Of a stretch of DNA of 64,000 nucleotides, positions 22,554-31,793 are shown piece by piece. The stretch lies in contig CACOAX010000004.1 in NCBI GenBank assembly GCA_902625365.1, positions 1 to 64,000 of the forward strand, written 5' to 3'. The first letter of the stretch is position 1. Each line of letters opens with the position of its first letter. Origin of the DNA: an uncultured Alphaproteobacteria bacterium (lineage in GTDB: Bacteria > Pseudomonadota > Alphaproteobacteria > HIMB59 > GCA-002718135). The notes beneath the pieces were generated by a model. The model did not search any database and was not told the DNA's origin. It saw nothing but the letters and a program-made list of their open reading frames with translations. The translations under genes and the position numbers were made by a program.

Positions 22554-23838
22554 GTTAAAAAAATCTTTATACTTCATAAGCATTCTTGCTGTCTTTATGC
22601 TCTTCAGTTCATACGCAAGAGCGGAAGTAGACGGCGAAGTGCAATACATTTTAAATACATTCCTATTTCTTGTATCTGGATTCTTAGTCATGTGGATGGC
22701 AGCAGGATTTGCAATGCTTGAATCAGGACTTGTTACGTCCAAAAGTGTAGCAACAATTGCTGCAAAAAATATAGGCTTATATTCAATAGCTGGTCTAATG
22801 TTCTGGTTAGTTGGATATAATATGGCATATGGCATTCCTGCAGGCGGTTTTATTGGATCTCCACTTCTTTGGAGTGATGGTAGCGCTCTTGATACAGGTT
22901 ATTCAGATGGTTCTGACTGGTTCTTTCAAATGGTTTTTTGTGCAACAACTTGCTCAATTGTATCTGGAACACTAGCTGAAAGAATCAAAATTTGGCCATT
23001 CTTTATTTTTTGTGCTTTATTAACTGGTTTCATTTATCCAATCGAAATGGGTTGGCAGTGGGGTGGAGGATACTTAGCAGAAGCAGGTTTCTCAGATTTT
23101 GCTGGATCAACTCTAGTTCACAGCGCAGGAGCAGCAGCAGCACTAGCTGGTGCAATTTTACTAGGTCCAAGATTAGGACGTTTTACTGACAGCGGTGAAG
23201 CAGCTCCGATGGAGCCTTTTGCAAATTCTTCAATACCTCTTGCAACTCTTGGTGTATTTATTCTATGGCTAGGATGGTTCGGATTTAACGGTGGATCACA
23301 ATTAGCAATGGGTACATTTGATGACGTTACAGCAGTAGCGACTATATACATTAATACTAACTTGGCAGCTGGTGCAGGTGTAATGGCTTGTGCAGTTATT
23401 TCAAGGTTAGTAACTGGTAAAACAGATGTTGTAATGATGCTTAATGGAGCATTAGGTGGTTTAGTAGCAATTACTGCAGAACCATTAGCGCCTTCGCCAT
23501 TCCTAGCAATAATCATCGGTGCAATTGGTGGACTAATTGTCTTCTATGGAACAAGACTTTTAATTACACTTAAAATTGATGATGTTGTTGGTGCAATTCC
23601 TGTACATGGTTTTGCTGGAATCTTTGGAACATTAGTTGTTCCAATTTCTAATAGTGCAGCAACTTTCGGCGCACAACTTTACGGTATATTGGCAATTAAC
23701 GTTTTCGTTTTTGTTGTATCATTTATCATTTGGTACATCATGAAAATGCTCTTTGGTATTAGAATTAGTGAAGAAGCTGAAAAACTTGGTACTGATAAAT
23801 CTGAAGTAGGCGTTATGGCTTACAGCATCAGAGACTAA
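22552..23838 (+). CDS. Ammonium transporter (Amt family), copy 1
   Basis: 'DFAGSTLVHSAGA', 'VGAIPVHGFAGIFGTL'; ATG 22552 preceded by GGAGGA preferred over ORF-track start 22522, which lies inside the leader hairpin. Confidence 0.95.
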   Translation: MLKKSLYFISILAVFMLFSSYARAEVDGEVQYILNTFLFLVSGFLVMWMAAGFAMLESGLVTSKSVATIAAKNIGLYSIAGLMFWLVGYNMAYGIPAGGFIGSPLLWSDGSALDTGYSDGSDWFFQMVFCATTCSIVSGTLAERIKIWPFFIFCALLTGFIYPIEMGWQWGGGYLAEAGFSDFAGSTLVHSAGAAAALAGAILLGPRLGRFTDSGEAAPMEPFANSSIPLATLGVFILWLGWFGFNGGSQLAMGTFDDVTAVATIYINTNLAAGAGVMACAVISRLVTGKTDVVMMLNGALGGLVAITAEPLAPSPFLAIIIGAIGGLIVFYGTRLLITLKIDDVVGAIPVHGFAGIFGTLVVPISNSAATFGAQLYGILAINVFVFVVSFIIWYIMKMLFGIRISEEAEKLGTDKSEVGVMAYSIRD

Positions 23839-23887
23839 TGAATTTAGTGATTAGCAAATCAACTCCTTATAGTTGGTCACTAAAAAA

Positions 23888-23909
23888 TGGGAGAGCATTT
23901 GCTCTCCCA
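23888..23909 (+). other. Intercistronic hairpin after amt1
   Basis: TGGGAGAGC ATTT GCTCTCCCA perfect 9-bp stem, no downstream T tract. Confidence 0.6.
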
Positions 23910-23938
23910 AATTTGCTAAACATTAGTGGAAGGTTTAA

Positions 23939-24313
23939 ATGACGGAAACAGAAATTGTTAAAGAAAAAAAAAGAAATATATATTCAAGCTTCTTTTCAGA
24001 AGATTATGTTTCAAAATTTTTATTCAAATCAATTTTACACCATGTAATCTCTCTAGAAATTTATGAAAATAATAGGTTAAGTGGAATTTCATTTGAAACA
24101 ATATGTGCAAATATACCTAAATCAATTGGATCTAGATCATCTATTCAATCAATTTTAAACGAAGCTTTAGAAAAAAATATTTTTCTTAAAGAGCAAAGTA
24201 AATCTGACAAAAGAATCAAAAACTACTATTTAAGCAACAATTTTCTTGATACGATTAATGGTTGGTTAAAAAAAGAAGGAACATTTTTTAATAAAATGAG
24301 TTTAGAAAACTAA
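23939..24313 (+). CDS. Hypothetical protein, possible winged-helix (MarR-like) regulator
   Basis: 124 aa with helix-rich 'SIGSRSSIQSILNEALEKNIFLKEQSKSDKRIKNYYLS' resembling a wHTH; weak. Confidence 0.5.
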   Translation: MTETEIVKEKKRNIYSSFFSEDYVSKFLFKSILHHVISLEIYENNRLSGISFETICANIPKSIGSRSSIQSILNEALEKNIFLKEQSKSDKRIKNYYLSNNFLDTINGWLKKEGTFFNKMSLEN

Positions 24314-24382
24314 TTATATTTTAGTAATTAAATTAAATACTATTTCTTGATACTTTCCGAATAATAGTTATAAGTCATATTA

Positions 24383-24432
24383 CGTTCATCACCTTATAGG
24401 GTGACGGAAGTAGACGAAAGTCGAAGGAACGC
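24383..24432 (+). ncRNA. glnA-type glutamine riboswitch aptamer 1 (amt2 leader)
   Basis: CGTTCATCACCTTATAGGGTGACGGAAGTAGACGAAAGTCGAAGGAACGC; same core as 22343-22391. Confidence 0.85.
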
Positions 24433-24449
24433 ATGCAAAGTTATTAAAT

Positions 24450-24500
24450 CGTTCAATTTGCTATTTGCAAATCGGAAGTAGGTATACCCGAAGGAACGCG
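24450..24500 (+). ncRNA. glnA-type glutamine riboswitch aptamer 2 (amt2 leader)
   Basis: CGTTCAATTTGCTATTTGCAAATCGGAAGTAGGTATACCCGAAGGAACGCG. Confidence 0.87.
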
Positions 24501-24511
24501 GATCTTATTAA

Positions 24512-24587
24512 TTAATTTCCATAGCTACGCATGAAGTAATGCATAACTAAAGGTTAGTTATGTTTTTATAATTTTATATGGAGTTAA
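24512..24587 (+). promoter_or_regulatory. Putative expression platform of amt2: anti-SD strand, hairpin and SD
   Basis: TTAATTTCCATA (24512-24523) can pair with TATGGAGTTAA (24577-24587); encloses hairpin CATAACTAA-AGG-TTAGTTATG (24542-24562). Confidence 0.5.
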
Positions 24588-24590
24588 ATA

Positions 24591-25877
24591 ATGTATAAAA
24601 AATTTTTTAGTCTTTTTGCAATTTTCTCTTTTATTTTATTGCTAAGTTCATCTGTGAGAGCAGAGGTTGACGCTGAAGTAGCATATATATTTAATACATT
24701 TTCTTTTTTAGTATGTGGATTTTTAGTCATGTGGATGGCTGCAGGATTTCTATTTTTAGAATCAGGTTTAGTTACAACGAGAAGTGTATCAACTATTGCT
24801 GCTAAAAATATTGGAAAGTTCGCAATTGTTTCAATTGTTTTCTATTTAATTGGATATAATCTTGGGTATTCTGTACCTGAAGGAGGTTATGTTGGTAAAC
24901 CATCTATATGGACTGATAATTCATCTATGGAAACAGGTTATTCAGATGCCTCAGACTGGTTTTTTCAAGCTTTATTTGTTTGTGCAACTGTTTCAATTGT
25001 ATCTGGTGCTGTTGCAGAGCGAATAAAAATTTGGCCTTTCTTCACTTTTGCTGCAATTCTTGGAGGAGTAATTTATCCAATTCAAATGGGTTGGGAATGG
25101 GGTGGAGGATGGTTAGACGCCCTAGGTTTTGCAGATTTTGCTGGCTCGACATTAGTCCACGCTTGTGGCGGTTCCGCAGCTTTAGCAGGAGTAATTCTTT
25201 TAGGTCCAAGACTTGGAAGATTCAGTGCGAGTGGAGAACCAGCTAATATGGCTCCATTTGCTCCATCATCAATTCCTTTAGTTACATTAGGAACATTTAT
25301 TTTATGGATGGGTTGGTATGGTTTTAATGGTGGATCACAACTTGCATTAGGCTCTTATGAAGATGCAACGGCAATGTCAAAAATCTTCATGAACACTCAA
25401 CTTGCAGCTTGTGGTGGATGTATGGCTGGCGCAGCAATAACAAGATTAATTGGTGGAAAAACTGATATTGTCATGATGCTTAATGGAGCACTTGCTGGTT
25501 TAGTTTCAATAACAGCTGAGCCATTAATGCCTAGTCCATTGCTTGCTATTGGAATTGGAGCAGTTGGTGGAGTAATAATGTATTATGGAACTAATTTTTT
25601 AAATTCATTAAAACTAGATGATGTTGTTGGTGCAATACCCGTACATATGTTTGCTGGTATTTGGGGAACATTAGTTGTCCCTCTAACTAATCCTGATGCA
25701 TCATACTCAATTCAATTACTGGGTGTCGCATCAGTGTGTATCTTTGTTTTTGTTTCTTCATATATTGTAATATATTTAATTAAAAATATTATGGGATTAA
25801 GAATTAGTGAAGAAGCTGAAAAACTTGGTACTGATAAAGCTGAAGTTGGAGTGGTAGCTTATTCAATTAGAGATTAA
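24591..25877 (+). CDS. Ammonium transporter (Amt family), copy 2
   Basis: Paralogue of 22552-23838 with the same twin-His motifs and near-identical C-terminus RISEEAEKLGTDK.EVGV.AYSIRD. Confidence 0.95.
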   Translation: MYKKFFSLFAIFSFILLLSSSVRAEVDAEVAYIFNTFSFLVCGFLVMWMAAGFLFLESGLVTTRSVSTIAAKNIGKFAIVSIVFYLIGYNLGYSVPEGGYVGKPSIWTDNSSMETGYSDASDWFFQALFVCATVSIVSGAVAERIKIWPFFTFAAILGGVIYPIQMGWEWGGGWLDALGFADFAGSTLVHACGGSAALAGVILLGPRLGRFSASGEPANMAPFAPSSIPLVTLGTFILWMGWYGFNGGSQLALGSYEDATAMSKIFMNTQLAACGGCMAGAAITRLIGGKTDIVMMLNGALAGLVSITAEPLMPSPLLAIGIGAVGGVIMYYGTNFLNSLKLDDVVGAIPVHMFAGIWGTLVVPLTNPDASYSIQLLGVASVCIFVFVSSYIVIYLIKNIMGLRISEEAEKLGTDKAEVGVVAYSIRD

Positions 25878-25892
25878 TACTTATACAAAAAA

Positions 25893-25920
25893 TTAAGAGA
25901 GGTAATCTTACCTCTCTTAA
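25893..25920 (+). other. Intercistronic hairpin after amt2
   Basis: TTAAGAGAGGTAA TC TTACCTCTCTTAA perfect inverted repeat. Confidence 0.6.
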
Positions 25921-25939
25921 ACATTAAAGGAGATAAAAT

Positions 25940-26131
25940 ATGAAGACAGCATTTATGATTAGTGGAAAGAAACATATTTTAAAATATGAAAGAAAAATGC
26001 CTGAAAAAGAAGTAATTAAAATGAAATCATTTGTGACTAATAAAGGTATGAAACTTACAAAAACTGCAAAGTTTAAAATAAAAAAAGTTTTAGAAAAAGA
26101 TAAGGAAAGAGTTTTTGATATTATTCTATAA
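25940..26131 (+). CDS. Small basic hypothetical protein (63 aa)
   Basis: ATG preceded by AAAGGAGAT SD; no recognised family. Confidence 0.6.
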   Translation: MKTAFMISGKKHILKYERKMPEKEVIKMKSFVTNKGMKLTKTAKFKIKKVLEKDKERVFDIIL

Positions 26132-26683
26132 TTAACAACTACCTGAAAATATTGAAAGTTTACTTGCATCTATTCCCAATAAATTAAATGCATCTTTCCA
26201 TTTATTATTAACTTTTTCATCAAAAATAAAATCACTATTTGCTTTTAGCGTCATCCAACTGTTTGACGCTAATTCCTTTTCAATTTGTCCTGGACCCCAT
26301 CCTGCATATCCAAGGGCTAGAATACTATTTTTTGGACCATTACCTTTAGAAAGGTCCTCAAAAAATTCTGAAGTACTAGTTAACGCAACACCTTTATCTA
26401 TTGTTAGAGTTTCTTTTTGAATTACTTCATCAGAATGTAAAACGAAACCCCTACCACTTTCAACAGGGCCACCATAGCGAATATAAAGTTTCTTATCTTC
26501 TAATGGCTTGTCTATACCTAGTTGTTCAAGCAAATCAGGGTAAAGGTCATAATCAATTTTTTTGTTGATTATTATACCCATGGCTCCATCTTTTGAGTGA
26601 GCACACATATAAATTACCGTTTTTTCAAATCTATCATCTTCTAATGAAGGCATTGAAATTAAGAACTGACCAGTTAAATTCAT
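26132..26683 (-). CDS. YqgE/AlgH family protein
   Basis: 'LTGQFLISMPSLEDDRFEKTVIYMCAHSKDGAMGIIINK', 'GYAGWGPGQIEKEL'. Confidence 0.95.
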   Translation of the reverse strand: MNLTGQFLISMPSLEDDRFEKTVIYMCAHSKDGAMGIIINKKIDYDLYPDLLEQLGIDKPLEDKKLYIRYGGPVESGRGFVLHSDEVIQKETLTIDKGVALTSTSEFFEDLSKGNGPKNSILALGYAGWGPGQIEKELASNSWMTLKANSDFIFDEKVNNKWKDAFNLLGIDASKLSIFSGSC

Positions 26684-26740
26684 ATAGTATATATATTTTC
26701 GTTAATTTATATTTTTCAATATTGTATTGATTTATTTTAT

Positions 26741-28798
26741 ATGAACAAGGTAATAAAAGTTATAAATCTCTTAAAAATTGCAATAATACTTGCTCTTGGA
26801 CTATTTAGCACAGTTGGATACTCCTTATCTTCAGATTGGGCAATTAGTGAAAAATCAAAAGTTAGATTAATTTCACCATTGACTGCATCAAATAACAATA
26901 ATCAATTAATTTTAGCATTAGAATATGAACTAGAAGATGAATGGAAAACATATTGGAAATCTCCTGGAGGGGGAGGTTTCCCTCAAAAGATTTTATGGAA
27001 TAATTCCTCAAATGTGAAAGATATTAAAATATTATGGCCAGAGCCAATAGAATTTGAAATACTAGGTTTAAAATCAATCGGATATAAAGATAAAGTTATC
27101 TTCCCTATGATTGTAGATATTGAAGATAATCAAAAACAAACAAATTTAAATTTAAATATTAATTATTTAGTTTGTAGAGATATATGTATTCCAGGTAATG
27201 CGGATATATTTTTAAACTTACCATCTGGAGATGGTGCTTACACAGATTATTTTTTTGATATTGAAAAAGTTCTTTCTACTACGTTAAACAATAATATAGA
27301 TTTTACACCTATTTCTAATTTCTCACTTAAGGCTATTGAAAATAATAATAACGTTATTTTTGATATAGAAATATCAACTAGTTCTTTTTTTGATGATCCA
27401 AAAATTTTTATTCACACACCATTTGGATTACCAGTTGTCGAACCAATAAATAATTATTCCCTTGATTTCCAAAAACTGAATACCTCGTTATATTATGATG
27501 CTGATCAATTTAATGAAAAAAAATTTCCAATAGAAATATTTTTTTATGATAACAATCACAGTTTTAAAATTGAAAAAAGTGTAGAAATTAAAAATGTAGA
27601 TAAAAATATTTCTATAAACAATAGTCTTATATACTTACTCTTAATTTCACTATTAGGAGGTTTTATTTTAAATCTTATGCCATGCGTATTTCCTGTGTTA
27701 TCTTTAAAATTATTATCTGTAATTAATACTGAAGATAAAAATATAAAAAGTAGTTTTTTTATAACTGTATTGGGTATTATTACTTCTTTTCTAATACTTG
27801 GTGCATTTTTTGCTATCCTGAAACAAATCAATATTTCAATATCTTGGGGCATGCAATTCCAAGAACCATACTTTTTAATGTTTATTTTGGTGATTATATC
27901 AATGTTTTTCTTGAACACACTCGGCTTTTTCCAAATAAATTTACCAAGTTTTTTATATTCATCTAATATTTTAAACTCAGGAAATAAATTTTATACAAAG
28001 AATTTTTTTAATGGTTTTTTTGCTACACTGCTTGCTACACCTTGTTCTGCACCTTATTTAGGAACAGCTGTAACTGCTGCATTTACTCAATCAACAACAT
28101 ATTTATTTTTAATATTCTGTTTTATGGGTATAGGAATGAGCTTACCTTATTTGTTTATAGCCTTTTTTCCAGGTTTAATTTCCTTCCTACCTCGATCTGG
28201 AAAATGGATGACTTATTTTAAATATTTTTTATCTATTTTATTATTAATAACAATAGTTTGGCTATTAAGTATATTAAGTAATTATTTTAATTATTTATTT
28301 ATAGTCACATTTACTTTTTTATTAATCTTAATATCAGCAATTTTAAAATTTAGAATTTACCAAATTCCCTTAATTATTTCTTTAATAATTATTTTCTTTT
28401 TAACTCCATACTTAAATTCGTTTCAAAAATTTAATGAAGAAAATTATAAAAGTAATAATTGGTTAGATTTTAACTCAAAAAGTATTCCTGAAATAATAGC
28501 TAATAACGAAATTGTTTTTCTAGATATAACGGCTGATTGGTGCATAACCTGTAAGTTTAATAAAATCAATGTTTTAAACTCAGAAACAATTTCTGAATTT
28601 TTTGATTCACAAGAAGTGACATTGATAAAAGCTGATTGGACACAACCAAATGAAAAAATAAATAAATTTTTAAAAAAATATAATAAATTTGGCATACCTT
28701 TTAATGCATTTTACTCTTCAAAGTTTCCTGAAGGCATAGTAATGAATGAAATATTGACTGAGAAACAAATATTTGAAACATATAATAAAGTTAAATGA
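26741..28798 (+). CDS. DsbD-like thiol:disulfide interchange protein
   Basis: 685 aa; 'NLMPCVFPVLSLK' and 'ATPCSAPYLGTA' TM cysteines, C-terminal thioredoxin 'ADWCITCKFN'. Confidence 0.92.
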   Translation: MNKVIKVINLLKIAIILALGLFSTVGYSLSSDWAISEKSKVRLISPLTASNNNNQLILALEYELEDEWKTYWKSPGGGGFPQKILWNNSSNVKDIKILWPEPIEFEILGLKSIGYKDKVIFPMIVDIEDNQKQTNLNLNINYLVCRDICIPGNADIFLNLPSGDGAYTDYFFDIEKVLSTTLNNNIDFTPISNFSLKAIENNNNVIFDIEISTSSFFDDPKIFIHTPFGLPVVEPINNYSLDFQKLNTSLYYDADQFNEKKFPIEIFFYDNNHSFKIEKSVEIKNVDKNISINNSLIYLLLISLLGGFILNLMPCVFPVLSLKLLSVINTEDKNIKSSFFITVLGIITSFLILGAFFAILKQINISISWGMQFQEPYFLMFILVIISMFFLNTLGFFQINLPSFLYSSNILNSGNKFYTKNFFNGFFATLLATPCSAPYLGTAVTAAFTQSTTYLFLIFCFMGIGMSLPYLFIAFFPGLISFLPRSGKWMTYFKYFLSILLLITIVWLLSILSNYFNYLFIVTFTFLLILISAILKFRIYQIPLIISLIIIFFLTPYLNSFQKFNEENYKSNNWLDFNSKSIPEIIANNEIVFLDITADWCITCKFNKINVLNSETISEFFDSQEVTLIKADWTQPNEKINKFLKKYNKFGIPFNAFYSSKFPEGIVMNEILTEKQIFETYNKVK

Positions 28799-29271
28799 AA
28801 AATATAATTATTGATGATTTTAAAGTTCCTATTATTAAAAAAGGAGTATCATTCGTAACTTCATTAAAAAATGAATTCATAAATAAAAAAATTATCCTAT
28901 TTGGTGTTCCAGGTGCATTTACACCAACTTGCTCTGAGAAACATCTTCCAGGTTATATAAAATTATATAATTCATTTATAAATAATAAAATTGACGGAAT
29001 TTATTGTCTCTCAGTAAACGATGAACATGTGATGAAATCTTGGTTAGTGAGTTATACAGATGGAGAAAAAATCAATGGAATTGCAGATGGGAATGCTGAT
29101 ATTACAAAGTATTTTGACTTGATATCTGATAAGACAAAAAATTATATGGGTTTTAGGTGTCGAAGGTTTGCTATGATCATTGAGAATAATATGATTATTA
29201 AAAAGTTTGTTGAAGATGATGGTGAATACCGTGTCAGTTCAGCTGAATATATTTTAGAGCAAATAAAATGA
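28795..29271 (+). CDS. Peroxiredoxin (redoxin, type-5-like)
   Basis: 'LFGVPGAFTPTCSEKHLPGY'. Confidence 0.93.
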   Translation: MKNIIIDDFKVPIIKKGVSFVTSLKNEFINKKIILFGVPGAFTPTCSEKHLPGYIKLYNSFINNKIDGIYCLSVNDEHVMKSWLVSYTDGEKINGIADGNADITKYFDLISDKTKNYMGFRCRRFAMIIENNMIIKKFVEDDGEYRVSSAEYILEQIK

Positions 29272-30005
29272 ATAAAATTAATTTAGAAAATAGAGTAGCA
29301 ATAGTAACTGGTGGAGCACAAGGCTTTGGGTTAGCAATTACAAAAAGATTTTTAGAGTCAGGTGCAAGAGTATTAATATGGGACAAAGATAAAGAATATT
29401 TAAATAAGGTTGATTTAAAAAATACTCAAAAAATTGAAGTTGATGTTTCAAATTATAATAGTGTAGAGAATGCATTTGCTGAAAGTCTTTCTTATGAAAA
29501 AAAAATTGATATTTTAATAAATAATGCAGGAATAGCTGGACCAAACTTTAAGACATGGGATTATCCACTTGAGGAATGGCAAAAAGTTATAGACATAGAT
29601 CTAAGCGGGGTATTTTATTGTTGCAAAACTATAGTTCCTCATTTCATAAAACATAATTATGGACGTATAGTTAATATTTCCTCGATAGCTGGTAAAGAAG
29701 GTAATCCTAATGCAATGCCTTATAGTGCAGCAAAAGCAGGAGTCATTGCTCTTACTAAATCTTTAGGAAAGGAATTAGCTGAAAACAATATATCAGTGAA
29801 TTGTGTTACCCCTGCACCTGCTAAGACACGTATTTTTGATCAAATTACGCAAGAACATATTGATTATATGTTATCAAAAATTCCTAGAAATAGATTTGTG
29901 TTAGTTGAAGAATTAGCTTCCTTAGTTGCATGGATATCTTCTGAAGAAAATTCTTATACCACAGGCTCAACTTTTGATTTGAGTGGAGGTCGGGCTACTT
30001 ATTAA
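29268..30005 (+). CDS. SDR family oxidoreductase
   Basis: 'VTGGAQGFGLAI', 'NNAGIAGP', 'YSAAKAGVIALTKSLGKEL'. Confidence 0.93.
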   Translation: MNKINLENRVAIVTGGAQGFGLAITKRFLESGARVLIWDKDKEYLNKVDLKNTQKIEVDVSNYNSVENAFAESLSYEKKIDILINNAGIAGPNFKTWDYPLEEWQKVIDIDLSGVFYCCKTIVPHFIKHNYGRIVNISSIAGKEGNPNAMPYSAAKAGVIALTKSLGKELAENNISVNCVTPAPAKTRIFDQITQEHIDYMLSKIPRNRFVLVEELASLVAWISSEENSYTTGSTFDLSGGRATY

Positions 30006-30979
30006 TTTTTTCTTCTTTGTATAAGAGCGTAAACTGTCACGGCAACTGTAATCATGAGTCCATTTATGAATTTTACATAAAAACCAGATAAACCTAAAGC
30101 AACTATTCCTGATTCTAATGAACCAATAATTAATACTCCAATAAAAGTTCCAAAAATAGTACCTTTACCACCAAAGACTGATGTACCACCAACAAAGACA
30201 GCTGCTAGAGTTGTTAACATTAAGCCCTCACCTTGTGTTGGCCAGAAATATAACATTTCATACATTGTAAAAATTCCTGCTAAAGCAGAGAAGAATCCCA
30301 GTTGAACAAAAGCAATAATCTTGACATTATCAACATTAATTCCCATCATTTGAGCACTTGCTTTGTTGTCACCTACAAAGTGAATATGATTGCCAAATTT
30401 ATGGTATCGATAAACCCATTGCATCAAACCAGTTAATACAATGAACCAAATAAATTGCATTGGAATTTTTCCAAATAATTTTTCAACAAATATCATATGA
30501 TGCCAGGTTCCATCTGCCACATCGACGATTGCAATTCCACTACCTTGGGAAATTACATTAACCAATCCGCGCCAAAAAAATAATGTACCTATAGTGGCAA
30601 CTATTGAAGGTATACCAATTTTAGTAACAAGTAATCCATTTACTAATCCAGCAAACATCCCAAGTGAAGTTGCTAATATAAATGCAATGAAAAAGTTGCC
30701 ATCAGTAGATGTCATTATGATTCCAAATATAAGAGAAGTAATTCCAACTATTGATGGAAATGACAGATCAATTTCACCAAGTGTAACAACAAACGTTGCT
30801 GATATAGCAATAATGCCAAAAAAAGGCATTGATTGCATGAAAGCTCTATAAATTGGAAATCTAGTAAACACATGAGGCGCGCCTAAGAAATAAATTAAGA
30901 AAAGCACTATGGCAATTATTGTAATACTAATTTCTAGTTTGTGTGTTTTTACAAAATAACTATTTAATAAACTACTCAT
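30002..30979 (-). CDS. Sugar ABC transporter permease (RbsC/FrcC type)
   Basis: Multi-TM; 'LGEIDLSFPSIVGI', 'GGTSVFGGKGTIFGTFIGVLIIG'. Confidence 0.92.
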   Translation of the reverse strand: MSSLLNSYFVKTHKLEISITIIAIVLFLIYFLGAPHVFTRFPIYRAFMQSMPFFGIIAISATFVVTLGEIDLSFPSIVGITSLIFGIIMTSTDGNFFIAFILATSLGMFAGLVNGLLVTKIGIPSIVATIGTLFFWRGLVNVISQGSGIAIVDVADGTWHHMIFVEKLFGKIPMQFIWFIVLTGLMQWVYRYHKFGNHIHFVGDNKASAQMMGINVDNVKIIAFVQLGFFSALAGIFTMYEMLYFWPTQGEGLMLTTLAAVFVGGTSVFGGKGTIFGTFIGVLIIGSLESGIVALGLSGFYVKFINGLMITVAVTVYALIQRRKN

Positions 30980-31747
30980 TTAATCTTCAACCTTAATTTT
31001 TCCTGACTCATGAAGTTGAATCATTTTTTGAACTAGTTCTTCTCTAGAAATATCTTCTTTGTTAAACTCTCCAACAACTTCACCTCTATCTAAAATAATA
31101 AACCTATCTGCGGCTCCGTAAACGTGTATTATGTTATGATCGATAAAAATGGCTGATTTATTTTCATTTTTTAAACCCTTAACAAAGTTAAGCACTTTTT
31201 CTGTTTCTTGAATTGATAAACCCATAGTAGGTTCGTCTAATACAATCAAATCAGAATTAAAGTATAAGGATCTACCAAAAGCAACACCTTGTTTTTCTCC
31301 GCCTGATAAACCCATTACTGGTGAGTCCACAGTTATAGCTTTAGACGTAAATCCTATATAATCTCGTAATATTTTCTCTGCTTCTTTTCTTTGTTTTTTT
31401 ATATTTAAAAAACCAAATGAATTAGTAATTTCTCTTCCTGCAAAAATATTTCTAAATAATTCTTGCTGATCACATAGCGCTCTTTCTTGATATACGGCCT
31501 CAATACCCATTTTTCTTGATTGGGCGACTGATTTAATTTGAACTTCTTTTTCTTTAAAAAAAACTTTTCCTGAGTTTGGGCTGTGAACTCCAGTTATAAC
31601 TTTTATAAGTGTTGATTTGCCAGCCCCATTATCACCAATTAAAGCTACTACTTCACCTTTATTTATTTTGATATTGACATCTTTTAAAACTTTAACGTTT
31701 CCAAAGTTTTTATAAATATTTTGTAATTTTAAAAGTTCTTCAGTCAT
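30980..31747 (-). CDS. Sugar ABC transporter ATP-binding protein (single-domain, FrcA type)
   Basis: 'GDNGAGKSTLIK', 'LSGGEKQGVAFGRSL', 'LIVLDEPTMGL'. Confidence 0.94.
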   Translation of the reverse strand: MTEELLKLQNIYKNFGNVKVLKDVNIKINKGEVVALIGDNGAGKSTLIKVITGVHSPNSGKVFFKEKEVQIKSVAQSRKMGIEAVYQERALCDQQELFRNIFAGREITNSFGFLNIKKQRKEAEKILRDYIGFTSKAITVDSPVMGLSGGEKQGVAFGRSLYFNSDLIVLDEPTMGLSIQETEKVLNFVKGLKNENKSAIFIDHNIIHVYGAADRFIILDRGEVVGEFNKEDISREELVQKMIQLHESGKIKVED

Positions 31748-31754
31748 AAAAATA

Positions 31755-31781
31755 AACCTGCCTTACAAAATGAGGCAGGTT
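31755..31781 (-). other. Intercistronic stem-loop between binding-protein and ATPase genes
   Basis: Gene-sense strand AACCTGCC TCATTTTGTAA GGCAGGTT. Confidence 0.65.
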
Positions 31782-31793
31782 ATAATATTTAAT

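Noticed and set aside
23118-23516. 132-aa minus-strand ORF antisense to amt1
   Set aside because: Fully inside a well-supported amt gene; low-complexity Ala/Pro/Ile composition typical of an antisense shadow frame.
22340-24562. Possible transposon or recombination repeat suggested by the two near-identical leaders
   Set aside because: No transposase, terminal inverted repeats or target duplications; substitutions respect RNA pairing, so structured leader RNA is the better explanation.
27556-27918. 120-aa minus-strand ORF inside the dsbD-like gene
   Set aside because: Antisense to a conserved membrane domain; no domain or SD evidence.
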